Shown: positions 17,338 to 25,819 of the stretch, one piece after another | How positions within the stretch are numbered: the stretch's first letter is position 1 | Layout of the letters: each line of letters opens with the position of its first letter | From: Acidobacteriota bacterium | GTDB lineage: Bacteria; Acidobacteriota; Blastocatellia; Pyrinomonadales; Pyrinomonadaceae | NCBI GenBank assembly: GCA_018269005.1 | Contig: JAFDVK010000053.1 | Location: 154,687 to 218,686, forward strand | Length of the DNA stretch: 64,000 nucleotides | Reading direction: 5' to 3' | The notes under the pieces: model-generated | Seen by the model: the letters and a program-made list of their open reading frames with translations, nothing else | Databases searched by the model: none | Told to the model about the DNA's origin: nothing | Program-made: the position numbers and the translations under genes

Positions 17338-18000
17338 CTAGCCGACCATCGATGCGACTTCGGATGCAAAATCGTCAGCCTTCTTATCGATGCCCTCGCC
17401 CATCTTGAAACGTGAGAAGCGGCGGATGGAGATATTTTCTTTGATGGAAGCGATCTTCTCTGTAACGAGCTCGCCGACCGTCTTTGCCGGGTCTTTTACG
17501 AACGGCTGGTCAACAAGAACATTCTCTTCGTAAAACTTGTTCAAGCGGCCATCGATGATCTTGTCGAGCACATCAGCCGGCTTGCTCGCATTTTTCGGAT
17601 CGTTCTTGAGCTGTTCCATGAGGATCTCGCGTTCTTTTGCGACTTCCTCAGCAGGAACGTCCGCACGATTCGTAAAGCGCGGATCTGCCGCCGCGATGTG
17701 CATCGCAACGTCCTTTACGAGCTGCTGGAACTCATCACCGCGAGCGACGAAATCGCTTTCGCAATTGATCTCTACTAGCACACCGACCTTGCCGCCCATG
17801 TGTATGTAGCTGCCGACGGCGCCTTCTGCCGTTACGCGTCCGGCCTTCTTGTCGGCGGTCGCGATACCCTTTTTACGAAGGATCTCAACTGCTGCCGCCT
17901 CGTCGCCGTTTGCTTCGACAAGAGCGTTCTTGCAATCGATCATTCCGGCTCCGGTCTTTTCACGAAGAGCCTTAACTGCACTTGCTGTTATTTCTGCCAT
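17338..18000 (-). CDS. tsf: Elongation factor Ts
   Basis: 220 residues. The N-terminal UBA-like domain reads [20 protein letters not shown], followed by [10 protein letters not shown] and AVEILRKKG. The core has [19 protein letters not shown], which contacts EF-Tu, and the end has [14 protein letters not shown]. It is the nucleotide exchange factor for EF-Tu. It is shorter than the E. coli protein (about 283), as in the one-subdomain forms of many phyla. It lies between rpsB (99 bp, with a terminator-like hairpin) and pyrH. Confidence 0.97.
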   Translation of the reverse strand: MAEITASAVKALREKTGAGMIDCKNALVEANGDEAAAVEILRKKGIATADKKAGRVTAEGAVGSYIHMGGKVGVLVEINCESDFVARGDEFQQLVKDVAMHIAAADPRFTNRADVPAEEVAKEREILMEQLKNDPKNASKPADVLDKIIDGRLNKFYEENVLVDQPFVKDPAKTVGELVTEKIASIKENISIRRFSRFKMGEGIDKKADDFASEVASMVG

Positions 18001-18019
18001 ATTAGAACTCCAAACAATT

Positions 18020-18080
18020 AAAAAAAATCTTACAAAAAGGCGTAGCCGATCTTGCCGTTCTGGCCGAAAAAGCTACGCCT
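18020..18080 (-). terminator. Intrinsic terminator or attenuator between rpsB and tsf
   Basis: On the minus strand AGGCGTAGC (18080-18072) pairs with GCTACGCCT (18046-18038), a perfect 9-bp stem. It is followed by TTTT, a short break and then a run of eight or more T. The loop has its own small GC-rich stem. It would reduce transcription of tsf, pyrH and frr relative to the ribosomal protein genes. Confidence 0.75.
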
Positions 18081-18099
18081 GAAAAAAGTGGTATCTACT

Positions 18100-19038
18100 T
18101 TAGCTAGCCGTGGCTTCGCTTGATTCTTCTGACGATGCGGTCTCCGATGCGACGGCTTCTTCGGCGGCCGCTTCCGGAGCCTCGTCGGCTGATTCTTCCT
18201 CTTCGGTCTCGTTCGCCGCAGCTTCCATCTCGGCCTTCTCGTCTTCGCTCAGGTATTCCGCCGGAATCGCTGTAAGCGAACCGATCTCGGCCTGTTCTGC
18301 CGCGGCTCCATCGGCATCAGCCGGAGCGACCGCAACGCCGCCTTCTGTTCCGACCTGTTTGCCTTCGAGGATCGCATCGGCGATACGCGAAGCAAAGAGC
18401 CGGATAGCCCGCAGAGCGTCGTCGTTACCCGGAATGACGTGGTCGATCCCTTCGGGCGAGCAGTTCGTGTCAACGACCGCGACGATCGGGATGCCGAGGC
18501 GATTTGCCTCCTTCACGGCAATCTCTTCCTTTCGAACGTCGATGATGAAGATCATATCCGGAGCGCCGTTCATATCCTTGATACCGGCGAGGTTCTTCAT
18601 CAAGCTTTCGTGTTCGCGGTCGAGCTGGAGACGCTCCTTCTTCGTGAGCATTTCGAAGCGGCCGTCCTCACGCATCGCTTCGATCTCCTTGAGCTTGTGG
18701 ATCGATTTCTGAACCGTCTGATAGTTCGTCAAAAGGCCGCCGAGCCAACGGTTGTTCACATAGAACATCCCTGCGCGTTCGGCTTCCTCTTTGATGGCAT
18801 CCTGAGCCTGGCGCTTGGTGCCGACGAAGAGAACTTTCTGATTCGGCTTTTGCGTTAATGATTCAGTTACGTAATTGAGCGAATCTCGGAAGAGCTTCTG
18901 TGTTTTCTGAAGATCGATAATGTAGATGCCGTTTCGTTCACCGAAGATATATTCCTTCATCTTCGGGTTCCAACGGCGAACCTGGTGGCCAAAATGAACT
19001 CCTGCTTCGAGAAGTTCTTTCATTGATACTGTAGCCAA
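18100..19038 (-). CDS. rpsB: 30S ribosomal protein S2
   Basis: 312 residues. The S2 fold occupies about residues 1-235: [65 protein letters not shown] and VAVVDTNC. The last 70 or so residues are an acidic Ala/Glu/Ser-rich tail ([20 protein letters not shown]) longer than in most S2 proteins. It sits at the 30S head-body junction and is needed for mRNA binding through S1. The gene precedes tsf, as is usual. Confidence 0.96.
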   Translation of the reverse strand: MATVSMKELLEAGVHFGHQVRRWNPKMKEYIFGERNGIYIIDLQKTQKLFRDSLNYVTESLTQKPNQKVLFVGTKRQAQDAIKEEAERAGMFYVNNRWLGGLLTNYQTVQKSIHKLKEIEAMREDGRFEMLTKKERLQLDREHESLMKNLAGIKDMNGAPDMIFIIDVRKEEIAVKEANRLGIPIVAVVDTNCSPEGIDHVIPGNDDALRAIRLFASRIADAILEGKQVGTEGGVAVAPADADGAAAEQAEIGSLTAIPAEYLSEDEKAEMEAAANETEEEESADEAPEAAAEEAVASETASSEESSEATAS

Positions 19039-19111
19039 AACTATTTTCTCCTTGGTTTATGTACTCGGCGAAACAACTCGTTAACCAATGAGTTTCGCCA
19101 ATGGTTTCGCG

Positions 19112-19167
19112 TTGACGGTAACGTCAATGGTCGATCGGATCCGAATTAACGGGAGCGACTGACCATT
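19112..19167 (-). other. Two hairpins in the rpsI-rpsB leader
   Basis: The 149-bp gap before rpsB holds TTGACG/CGTCAA (19112-19117 and 19122-19127, loop GTAA) and AATGGTC/GACCATT (19126-19132 and 19161-19167). The two overlap by two bases, so they could be alternative structures. An autogenous S2 leader is possible but not shown. Confidence 0.4.
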
Positions 19168-19187
19168 GTCCATCAACAATTAACAAA

Positions 19188-19580
19188 CTAACGTTTCGAG
19201 AACTGGAATCTCTTACGTGCGCCCTTCTGACCGTACTTCTTACGCTCTTTCTTGCGGGGATCACGCGTGATCAGGCCTGCTTTCTTCAGCGTCGAGCGAA
19301 GATCGGAATTAAATTCGATCAAGGCCCGTGTGATGCCGTGGCGGACCGCGCCGGCTTGGCCGGCCGTACCGCCGCCATCAACATTAACAAGAATGTCGAA
19401 TTTCTCGACCGTTTCCGTAAGGCGAAGCGGCTGCCGAATGATCATCTGCAGAGCTTCGTTAGGGAAATAGGCGTTGAACTCACGCTTATTGACGGTGATC
19501 GCACCCGATCCCGGGCGAAGGTACACACGGGCGGTCGATGTCTTTCTGCGTCCGGTGCCGTAATACTGAATATCTGCCAT
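19188..19580 (-). CDS. rpsI: 30S ribosomal protein S9
   Basis: 130 residues, the standard length. Blocks are [60 protein letters not shown] and the basic tail [17 protein letters not shown], which ends in the conserved SKR that reaches the P-site tRNA. It follows rplM by 19 bp in the usual L13-S9 pair. Confidence 0.97.
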   Translation of the reverse strand: MADIQYYGTGRRKTSTARVYLRPGSGAITVNKREFNAYFPNEALQMIIRQPLRLTETVEKFDILVNVDGGGTAGQAGAVRHGITRALIEFNSDLRSTLKKAGLITRDPRKKERKKYGQKGARKRFQFSKR

Positions 19581-19599
19581 AACAAACTAGAACCTTGAA

Positions 19600-20034
19600 C
19601 TAAATTTCGATCGCCTCGGGTTTCTGGGCCGTGTGGCGGTGTTCCGCATCGGCGTAAACCTTCAATTTCTTTACCATTGCACGGCCAAGCTTGGTTTTCG
19701 GGAGCATTCCCTTGACCGCAAGCTCGATCACGCGTTCGGGATTCTTTTCGAACATATCCTTGACCGAGGTCTCGCGAAGCCCGCCCGGATAGAGCGTGTG
19801 GTGGCGATACATCTTTTGATCGTTCTTCGAACCCTTAAAAACGGCATACCGGGCGTTAACAACGACGCAGTGGTCGCCCATATCCATAAAAGGCGTCCAC
19901 GCAGGGTTATTTTTGCCCGAAAGGATGCGTGCAACTTCAGTTGCCAGCCTTCCTACTGTTTTACCTTTGGCATCGACCACGAACCACTTTCGTCCGTCCG
20001 CCAATTCCTTTCCACTTGGAAAATAAGTACTCAT
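19600..20034 (-). CDS. rplM: 50S ribosomal protein L13
   Basis: 144 residues from the ATG at 20034 ([17 protein letters not shown]), which matches L13 length. An upstream in-frame ATG at 20100 would lie ahead of the promoter -10 and is rejected. Motifs are [38 protein letters not shown] and [15 protein letters not shown]. It is an early-assembling large-subunit protein and the first gene of the rplM-rpsI-rpsB-tsf-pyrH-frr run. Confidence 0.95.
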   Translation of the reverse strand: MSTYFPSGKELADGRKWFVVDAKGKTVGRLATEVARILSGKNNPAWTPFMDMGDHCVVVNARYAVFKGSKNDQKMYRHHTLYPGGLRETSVKDMFEKNPERVIELAVKGMLPKTKLGRAMVKKLKVYADAEHRHTAQKPEAIEI

Positions 20035-20077
20035 ATCACACACACTAACAGCGTAATCCGCAAAAATGCGAACTGAC

Positions 20078-20107
20078 AGGATATCTAAATACACGGGCAA
20101 ACGTCAA
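20078..20107 (-). promoter_or_regulatory. Probable sigma-70 promoter of the rplM operon
   Basis: On the minus strand TTGACG (20107-20102) is followed after 18 bases by TATCCT (20083-20078). Transcription would begin near 20071, leaving a 5' leader of about 37 bases before the L13 start. Confidence 0.6.
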
Positions 20108-20120
20108 GTCTGAAGGGACG

Positions 20121-20660
20121 CTATCGGGTGTTTTTGGTGGCCGAAGGCCAACCGGAAGCAAGGAGCGTGACCCCGACGATCGTTTTTGCGTCTTCGATTT
20201 CGCCGGAACGGATCATTTCGGTCAGCTCAGTCATTGAATATAGCTCGACCTCAACAAATTCGTCATCGTCGAGGTTTTGGGCGGTCTCGGTAAGGCCCGA
20301 TGCGGTAAAAAGGTGCATTTTTTCGGTCAAAAAGCCCGGCGAGACGTAGAATTCGCAGAGTTTCTCGATCTTTTCTGCAACAACGCCAATCTCTTCTTCG
20401 AGTTCGCGGCGTGCACCGACTCCCGGGTCTTCACCCTCGTTCAAAGTTCCGGCAGGCAGCTCGAGAAGATACTTGCCCGCAGCGTGACGATACTGCCGCA
20501 CGAGGGCGATCGTCCCGTCGTCGAACACCGGCATGATCACCGCGCTCCCTTTGTGCACAATAATCTCGCGAGTGTATTCATGTTCTCCCTCGCGGATCGT
20601 GTCGAGCGTAACGTCAAAAACGCGGCCATTGTAAATAGTCTCGGTCTTTAAGGTTTTCAT
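20121..20660 (-). CDS. NUDIX hydrolase, ADP-ribose pyrophosphatase-like
   Basis: 179 residues. The Nudix box GTLNEGEDPGVGARRELEEE with following IGV matches the GX5EX7REUXEEXGU pattern, after LELPAG. The N terminus (ETIYNGRVFDVTLDTIREG) and the proline-containing helix fit the ADP-ribose diphosphatase group (NudF/YqkG-like). It would cleave ADP-ribose or related nucleotide sugars with Mg2+. It lies 20 bp downstream of the rplM promoter region on the same strand and is preceded by a small hypothetical gene. Confidence 0.85.
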   Translation of the reverse strand: MKTLKTETIYNGRVFDVTLDTIREGEHEYTREIIVHKGSAVIMPVFDDGTIALVRQYRHAAGKYLLELPAGTLNEGEDPGVGARRELEEEIGVVAEKIEKLCEFYVSPGFLTEKMHLFTASGLTETAQNLDDDEFVEVELYSMTELTEMIRSGEIEDAKTIVGVTLLASGWPSATKNTR

Positions 20661-20699
20661 TTGGAAGGTCGTGCAGAAAAGTTTTCGACGCTTATGTCC

Positions 20700-21011
20700 T
20701 TATGATACGGAAAGGCCGATCTGAGGGATCTTTCCCATCTTTGTGGGGTCGCCGTCCGCAAGCATTTCTAACAAGAGTTCGTCGAATATCTTCGCCGCTT
20801 CGTCCTGTGGATGGACTTCGAGGAATCTATTCCGGGCCGAGCTGATCTCAATGTTCAGCTCCCCGAGGATATCGTTACTGTCTTTGCCACGCCGAAGCTT
20901 ATGCGGTTCGTATAGCCTTATTTCTGCTATGAGAAGGTAGGCCAAACGTTTCGCACCCACCGGGTCATAATCCGCATGCATCGCATCGAGTATTTTCCGA
21001 AAAAAGCCCAT
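20700..21011 (-). CDS. Conserved hypothetical protein, small helical
   Basis: 103 residues, mostly helical, no signal peptide and no membrane segment. The sequence AKRLAYLLIAEIRLYEPHKL followed by RRGKDSNDILGELNIEI is amphipathic and charged. No family is recognised. It is transcribed toward the NUDIX gene (39 bp apart) and divergent from coaBC, with 63 bp between starts. Base use resembles its neighbours, which supports it as a real gene. Confidence 0.55.
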   Translation of the reverse strand: MGFFRKILDAMHADYDPVGAKRLAYLLIAEIRLYEPHKLRRGKDSNDILGELNIEISSARNRFLEVHPQDEAAKIFDELLLEMLADGDPTKMGKIPQIGLSVS

Positions 21012-21074
21012 CGTTGTTCTAAGCTCCTCAAGTCTAGCACTCGCAGCTCAGGATGATGTAACATTAACAAAAAT

Positions 21075-22373
21075 ATGGCGAAACTTCGTGTTGGTTTAGG
21101 CGTCACAGGCGGGATCGCGGCGTATAAGGCCGTCGAGGTGATGCGTTCGTTGCAAAAGGCGGGCTGCGAGGTCCGCGTCGCAATGACGCGGCACGCGACC
21201 GAGTTCGTGCAGCCGCTCACTTTTCGGGCACTGTCGGACGCCGAGGTCATTGTTGACGATTACGACCCGGAGAACAGCGACCCGATTGCCCACATCAATT
21301 TCTCGCAGAATATCGACCTGCTGCTTATTGTTCCGGCTACCGCGAACATAATCGCAAAGTTCGCGAACGGCGTCGCAGACGACTTCCTGACCTCGACGTA
21401 TCTCGCTTCGACCGCCCCCGTGTTGATCGCGCCGGCAATGAACACCACGATGTGGGAGCAGCCCGCGACACGGCGAAATATCGCTCGTTTGAAGGCCGAC
21501 GGCGTCAAGTTCGTCGAGCCGGTTGCCGGTGAATTGGCGTGTAAGACCGTCGGCACGGGCAAACTCGAGGATGTCGAGAACATTGTCCGGCAGGCGATGT
21601 GGCTCCTGTCAGAACCGGGAGCGATAGCGACTGGGTTCCGAGGTGGTCGGGGAGAGAACCACCCCGTCGGCGAAACGCCGACCCCCCTCCTTCGTAAGGA
21701 GGGGAGCTTAGATGACTTGAGCTCGGAGCGGTTTCTAATTACCGTCGGCGGGACGCGTGAAGCAATCGATCCCGTTCGCTTCATCTCCAATCATTCGTCG
21801 GGGAAGATGGGCTTTGCAATGGCCGAAGCTGCGGCTGCAAGAGGTGCTGAAGTTACAGTGGTCGCAGGCGTGACTGCGGTCGAGCCTTCGAAACACATAA
21901 ACGTTGTACGTGCCATTTCAGCGAGCGAAATGCACAAGGCGGTGTCCGAACGCCTGAGGGATGCGACGGTCTTTGTCGGTGCTGCGGCAGTCGCGGATTA
22001 TGCTCCGGCGAACGTTGCGGATGCGAAGATAAAGAAGGACGGTCGCGAGACGATGATGCTCGAACTAAAGAAAACTCCCGACATTCTTGCCGAGGTTGCT
22101 GCAAACCGCCACGATGGGTTGATCGTTGTGGGCTTTGCCGCCGAGACGAACAACGTCATCGACTACGCACGAAGTAAACTTGAGAAGAAAAAACTCGATA
22201 TCGTCGTTGCGAACGACGTTTCAAAACCTGGAGCCGGATTCAATGCGGACACGAATATCATCTCGATCCTGACGGCAGATTCGGCAGATGACTTTTCGAT
22301 AATGCCAAAACGCGAAGCGGCAGATCGTGTGTGCGATGCGATCAAACGTTTTCGCGGGGAGCACGGCAAATGA
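21075..22373 (+). CDS. coaBC: Bifunctional phosphopantothenoylcysteine decarboxylase/synthase CoaBC
   Basis: 432 residues, somewhat longer than the usual 400. The CoaC flavoprotein domain (about 1-185) has GVTGGIAAYKAVEVMRSL, HINFSQNIDLLLIVPATANI, PAMNTTMWEQPA and the catalytic GELACKTVGTGKL. The CoaB domain (about 220-432) starts with FLITVGGTREAIDPVRFI and SNHSSGKMG and has AAVADYAP and VGFAAETN. It makes 4'-phosphopantetheine from 4'-phosphopantothenate, cysteine and CTP. The linker at about residues 190-216 is encoded by a palindromic repeat block (21642-21704) inserted in frame. It overlaps the glycosylase gene downstream by four bases. Confidence 0.95.
   Translation: MAKLRVGLGVTGGIAAYKAVEVMRSLQKAGCEVRVAMTRHATEFVQPLTFRALSDAEVIVDDYDPENSDPIAHINFSQNIDLLLIVPATANIIAKFANGVADDFLTSTYLASTAPVLIAPAMNTTMWEQPATRRNIARLKADGVKFVEPVAGELACKTVGTGKLEDVENIVRQAMWLLSEPGAIATGFRGGRGENHPVGETPTPLLRKEGSLDDLSSERFLITVGGTREAIDPVRFISNHSSGKMGFAMAEAAAARGAEVTVVAGVTAVEPSKHINVVRAISASEMHKAVSERLRDATVFVGAAAVADYAPANVADAKIKKDGRETMMLELKKTPDILAEVAANRHDGLIVVGFAAETNNVIDYARSKLEKKKLDIVVANDVSKPGAGFNADTNIISILTADSADDFSIMPKREAADRVCDAIKRFRGEHGK
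21642..21704. repeat. Three-hairpin palindromic block inside coaBC
   Basis: Three consecutive palindromes lie in frame in the interdomain linker: GGTGGT/ACCACC (21642-21647, 21658-21663); GTCGGCGAAACGCCGAC (21666-21682); and CCCCTCCTT/AAGGAGGGG with a CGT loop (21684-21704). The middle one resembles the GTCGGCGGC...GCCGCC family of the intergenic mosaics. The block encodes low-conservation linker residues (GRGENHPVGETPTPLLRKEG). Confidence 0.85.
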
Positions 22374-23299
22374 GCACGCAATATGAGGTGCTTGAATACC
22401 TGCGGTATTTCCGCGAACTCGGTGTCGAATACATTGACGCGGAGCTCGAAGCTTTCCGGACACCAGATTCATCAGCACCTTCGTCGGTAAGATCCGGCGA
22501 AATTCCGCCGACCATCTCATCTTTCGACCTCAAACCGCTGGCCTCCGAGATCGCTTCTGTGGAGAAACCAAAGCCGGGCTCACGCTTAAAAGACATTCCG
22601 TCGCTGGCGTCGCTTTCACCTCAGCGAACATCGAAGCTCGAGAAAAACGAAACAGCACCATCGATGCAAAAGGAACAAGTGGCCGACAAACCTCAGGAAC
22701 CGCAGACGATCAGATCAACCTCAGAGACCCTTGATGATATTCGAGCGGATATCGGGCCAGATTGCTCGCGTTGCAAACTGTCGACGCTCGGCCGCAGGCA
22801 GGTCGTAAACTCCACAGGGAACCCGAACGCCCGTCTGATGTTCGTTGGCGAAGCTCCCGGTGCGGACGAGGACGAGCAAGGCGAACCGTTCGTCGGGCGT
22901 GCGGGACAGCTTTTGACAAAGATAATCGAGAGTATCGGCATCGAGCGAAAGGATGTATTCATTGGGAATATTAACCGCTGCCGCCCGCCGAAGAATCGTG
23001 CTCCGGAACCGGACGAGACCGCCGCGTGCAAGCCGTTCCTGTTGCGTGAGATCTCGGTCGTGCGGCCGAAGGTGATCGTCGTTCTTGGAGCGACCGCGGC
23101 GCAAAATCTTCTCGAAACGAACGTGCCGATCGGAAAATTACGCGGCCGTTTTCACGAATACTATGGCGTGAAGGTGATGCCGACATTCCACCCGGCGTAT
23201 TTGCTTCGCGACCCGCACAAGAAGCGCGAGGTGTGGGAAGATATGAAGATCGTTCGAGATTATCTGAATTCAGTCGCAAATAAGGACCACTGGAAATGA
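22370..23299 (+). CDS. Type-4 uracil-DNA glycosylase
   Basis: 309 residues from the ATG that overlaps the coaBC stop (ATGA). The N-terminal 110 or so residues are a poorly conserved extension. The catalytic domain has CSRCKLSTLGRRQVV, then LMFVGEAPGADEDEQGEPFV, NINRCRPPKNRAPEP and MPTFHPAYLLRDP. The cysteines at the domain start, plus CRPP and ACKPF, fit the 4Fe-4S cluster of family 4 glycosylases. It removes uracil from DNA at the start of base-excision repair. It is the second gene of a tightly overlapping four-gene run. Confidence 0.9.
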   Translation: MSTQYEVLEYLRYFRELGVEYIDAELEAFRTPDSSAPSSVRSGEIPPTISSFDLKPLASEIASVEKPKPGSRLKDIPSLASLSPQRTSKLEKNETAPSMQKEQVADKPQEPQTIRSTSETLDDIRADIGPDCSRCKLSTLGRRQVVNSTGNPNARLMFVGEAPGADEDEQGEPFVGRAGQLLTKIIESIGIERKDVFIGNINRCRPPKNRAPEPDETAACKPFLLREISVVRPKVIVVLGATAAQNLLETNVPIGKLRGRFHEYYGVKVMPTFHPAYLLRDPHKKREVWEDMKIVRDYLNSVANKDHWK

Positions 23300-24411
23300 A
23301 GATCCGATCTTATCAGCAGTTGACCGTTGCTTGCCTCGCCGCGGTGCTTGCGGTCCTTCCGATCGCGGGGGTTGCTCAAAAAGCTCCGAAGCCCGAGATC
23401 AAACAGCTTCAGGGGCCGCAGAACCCGAGGATAGGTTTTATTATCCACGGCGGTGCAGGCGTGATCCGCAAAGGCAGTCTTACTCCTGAGCAGGAAAAGG
23501 CATATCGCGACAAGCTTACCGAGGTCGTAACGGCAGGTTACAAGGCGTTGCAAGATGGGAAATCGAGCCTCGACGCGGTCGAGATAGCGATCCGTATGAT
23601 GGAGGACGATCCGATGTTCAACGCGGGCAAGGGGGCGGTTTTCAATGCGGACGGTAAGGTCGAGCTTGACGCCTCGATAATGAACGGCAAGGACCTTTCG
23701 GCCGGCGCTGTCGCCGGACTTCACCACGTTAAGAATCCGATCACGCTTGCTCGTGCGGTTATGGAAAAGTCGCCGCATGTGATGATGATCGGCGACGGAG
23801 CTGAGAAATTCGCAAAAGAGCAGGGCATCGAGCTTGTTGACGAGAAGTACTTTTTCACCCAATCGCGTTGGGATGCTTTGCAGCGAGTAAAGAAAGAGGA
23901 AGAAGAGAAAAAGAAAAAGGACGCAGGCGAGAAAGCGACGCCTCCGGCGAAGCCTTCGTATGCAGAGATGCCGGCATCACGAGAGCCGCAGAATCGCTTT
24001 GGAACAGTTGGTGCCGTCGCTCTCGATAAGTACGGCAACATCGCAGCAGGAACTTCGACCGGCGGTATGACGAATAAGAAATACGGCCGTGTAGGTGATT
24101 CACCGATCATCGGTGCGGGAACCTACGCTAACAATGCGACGTGCGGCGTTTCCGGCACGGGCTGGGGCGAGTATTTTATTCGCCTCGGCGTCGCGCGTGA
24201 CATCTCGTCGCTGATGGAGTATCGTGCGATGCCGATCCAGGCCGCCGCCGATCTTGTGATCCACACAAAACTCCAGAATGCAGGCGGCGACGGCGGCGTC
24301 ATTGCGATGGACAAATTCGGGAATATGGCGATCTCGTTCAACAGCGAAGGAATGTATCGGGCCTACATCGACAAGGACGGCAAGCCGGTCGTCGAGATCT
24401 ACAAGAATTAG
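23296..24411 (+). CDS. Isoaspartyl peptidase / L-asparaginase (Ntn hydrolase), exported
   Basis: 371 residues with a signal peptide (LTVACLAAVLAVLPIAGVAQ). The Ntn-hydrolase alpha part has IHGGAGVIRKG and FNAGKGAVFNADGKVELDAS. A charged Lys/Glu-rich linker at 199-215 precedes autocleavage at Gly-Thr237 (RFGTVGAVALD), which exposes Thr237 as the nucleophile. The beta part has GTSTGGMTNKKYGRVGDSPI and GAGTYANN. It hydrolyses isoaspartyl peptides or asparagine in the periplasm. It overlaps the glycosylase by four bases, and cinA begins directly after its stop. Confidence 0.93.
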   Translation: MKIRSYQQLTVACLAAVLAVLPIAGVAQKAPKPEIKQLQGPQNPRIGFIIHGGAGVIRKGSLTPEQEKAYRDKLTEVVTAGYKALQDGKSSLDAVEIAIRMMEDDPMFNAGKGAVFNADGKVELDASIMNGKDLSAGAVAGLHHVKNPITLARAVMEKSPHVMMIGDGAEKFAKEQGIELVDEKYFFTQSRWDALQRVKKEEEEKKKKDAGEKATPPAKPSYAEMPASREPQNRFGTVGAVALDKYGNIAAGTSTGGMTNKKYGRVGDSPIIGAGTYANNATCGVSGTGWGEYFIRLGVARDISSLMEYRAMPIQAAADLVIHTKLQNAGGDGGVIAMDKFGNMAISFNSEGMYRAYIDKDGKPVVEIYKN

Positions 24412-25671
24412 ATGCTGCGTTCTGCTGAGATCATTGCGATCGGTTCGGAGCTTTTGGGGCCGAGCCGCGTCGATACGAACAGCCTCTGGCTTACGGAAAA
24501 ACTTGGCGACATTGGTGTTGAGGTTCAGCTCAAGACGATCGTCGGCGACGACGAAGCGCGCCTTGAAGAAGCGATAGCAGATGCCGTAAAACGTGCGGAC
24601 GTAATAATTACGACAGGCGGACTCGGGCCGACCGAGGATGATATCACGCGTGGCTGTACCGCTAATGCGTTGGGTCGGGAACTCGTATATCACGACGAGA
24701 TCGAGGCCGTTTTGCGTGAGCGTTTTCGTGCTTGGGGGCGCGAGATGCCCGAGATCAACAAGCGTCAGGCTTTTGTCGTCGAAGGTGCCGAGATCCTCGA
24801 AAATCCGCGAGGTTCCGCTGTCGGTATGCTGACCGCGGTCGGCGAAAAGCGCGTCGTCAACCTGCCCGGTCCGCCGCGTGAGAATCAGCCGATGTTCATA
24901 GACCTTGTCTTGCCGCGGCTGAAAGAGCTTGTCGGCGAAGTGTTCATAGAACGCCGCCTGATGAGGATCGTCGGGATGGGCGAGTCCGCCGTCGATGAGA
25001 TCGCGGCTCCGATCTACACGGCATTCGACGAGGTGCAAACGTCGATACTTTTTAACAAGACGGAGGTCGAGCTGCAGATCGCCGTCAGACGCGATTCGAG
25101 AGCGGGAGCCGAGGCGACTGCGGACGAATTGACCGCCAAACTCGCCGATGCATTCGGGATTGCGATGTTCACGACGACAGGCGAGACGATGGAGGCCGTC
25201 GTCGGCCGGCTATTGTTGGAACGCGGGGAGACCGTCGCCTTCGCCGAGAGCTGCACGGGCGGACTTGTTTCGAGGCGAATCACGGAGGTTCCCGGTTCTT
25301 CCGCCTACTTCCTCGAAGGCCTCGTTGCCTATTCGTATCCTGCAAAAGTGAGGATGCTCGGCGTTCGTCAGGAAACTTTGGACGAATTCGGTGCCGTCTC
25401 CGCAGAGTGTGCACGCGAGATGGCCGAAGGTGCGTTGAAAGTATCGGGTGCGACGCACGCGGTTTCCGTTACCGGAATTGCAGGCCCTGACGGCGGCACG
25501 GACGACAAGCCTGTCGGAACCGTCTTCTTTGCATATTCGGGACCTTCCGGCACACGCTCGATCAAACTTTTCCTTCCCGGCGACCGCTACCTCATCCGCT
25601 GGCGCTCAAGCCAAGCCGCCTTGGATCTGCTCAGACGCTCGCTTTCGGCACTGACAATTACAGCCAAGTAG
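24412..25671 (+). CDS. cinA: CinA family protein, NMN amidohydrolase
   Basis: 419 residues. The N-terminal MoCF-like domain has AEIIAIGSELLGPSRVDTNS, DVIITTGGLGPTEDD and NLPGPPRENQPMF. The C-terminal PncC domain has VAFAESCTGGLVSRRITEVP and VSVTGIAGPDGGTDDKPVGT. In the known family the two domains act on ADP-ribose and deamidate NMN to recycle pyridine nucleotides. The start codon follows the TAG of the preceding gene with no gap. Confidence 0.95.
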   Translation: MLRSAEIIAIGSELLGPSRVDTNSLWLTEKLGDIGVEVQLKTIVGDDEARLEEAIADAVKRADVIITTGGLGPTEDDITRGCTANALGRELVYHDEIEAVLRERFRAWGREMPEINKRQAFVVEGAEILENPRGSAVGMLTAVGEKRVVNLPGPPRENQPMFIDLVLPRLKELVGEVFIERRLMRIVGMGESAVDEIAAPIYTAFDEVQTSILFNKTEVELQIAVRRDSRAGAEATADELTAKLADAFGIAMFTTTGETMEAVVGRLLLERGETVAFAESCTGGLVSRRITEVPGSSAYFLEGLVAYSYPAKVRMLGVRQETLDEFGAVSAECAREMAEGALKVSGATHAVSVTGIAGPDGGTDDKPVGTVFFAYSGPSGTRSIKLFLPGDRYLIRWRSSQAALDLLRRSLSALTITAK

Positions 25672-25819
25672 TTGATTTTTGCATCCAATACACGGAAAAT
25701 AGGCCGAGCGCTTCCTTGCAGAAGAGGCCCGAGACGCGATTATTGCAACTTCGGGTTGTATTTTTCGTGACTATTCTTCGGGCGAAGAGCCTCGAATTTT
25801 TACACACGCACCGAACTAT

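Noticed and set aside
24100..25038. 312-codon minus-strand frame over the peptidase and cinA genes
   Set aside because: Spans the junction of two conserved plus-strand genes; composition is that of a shadow.
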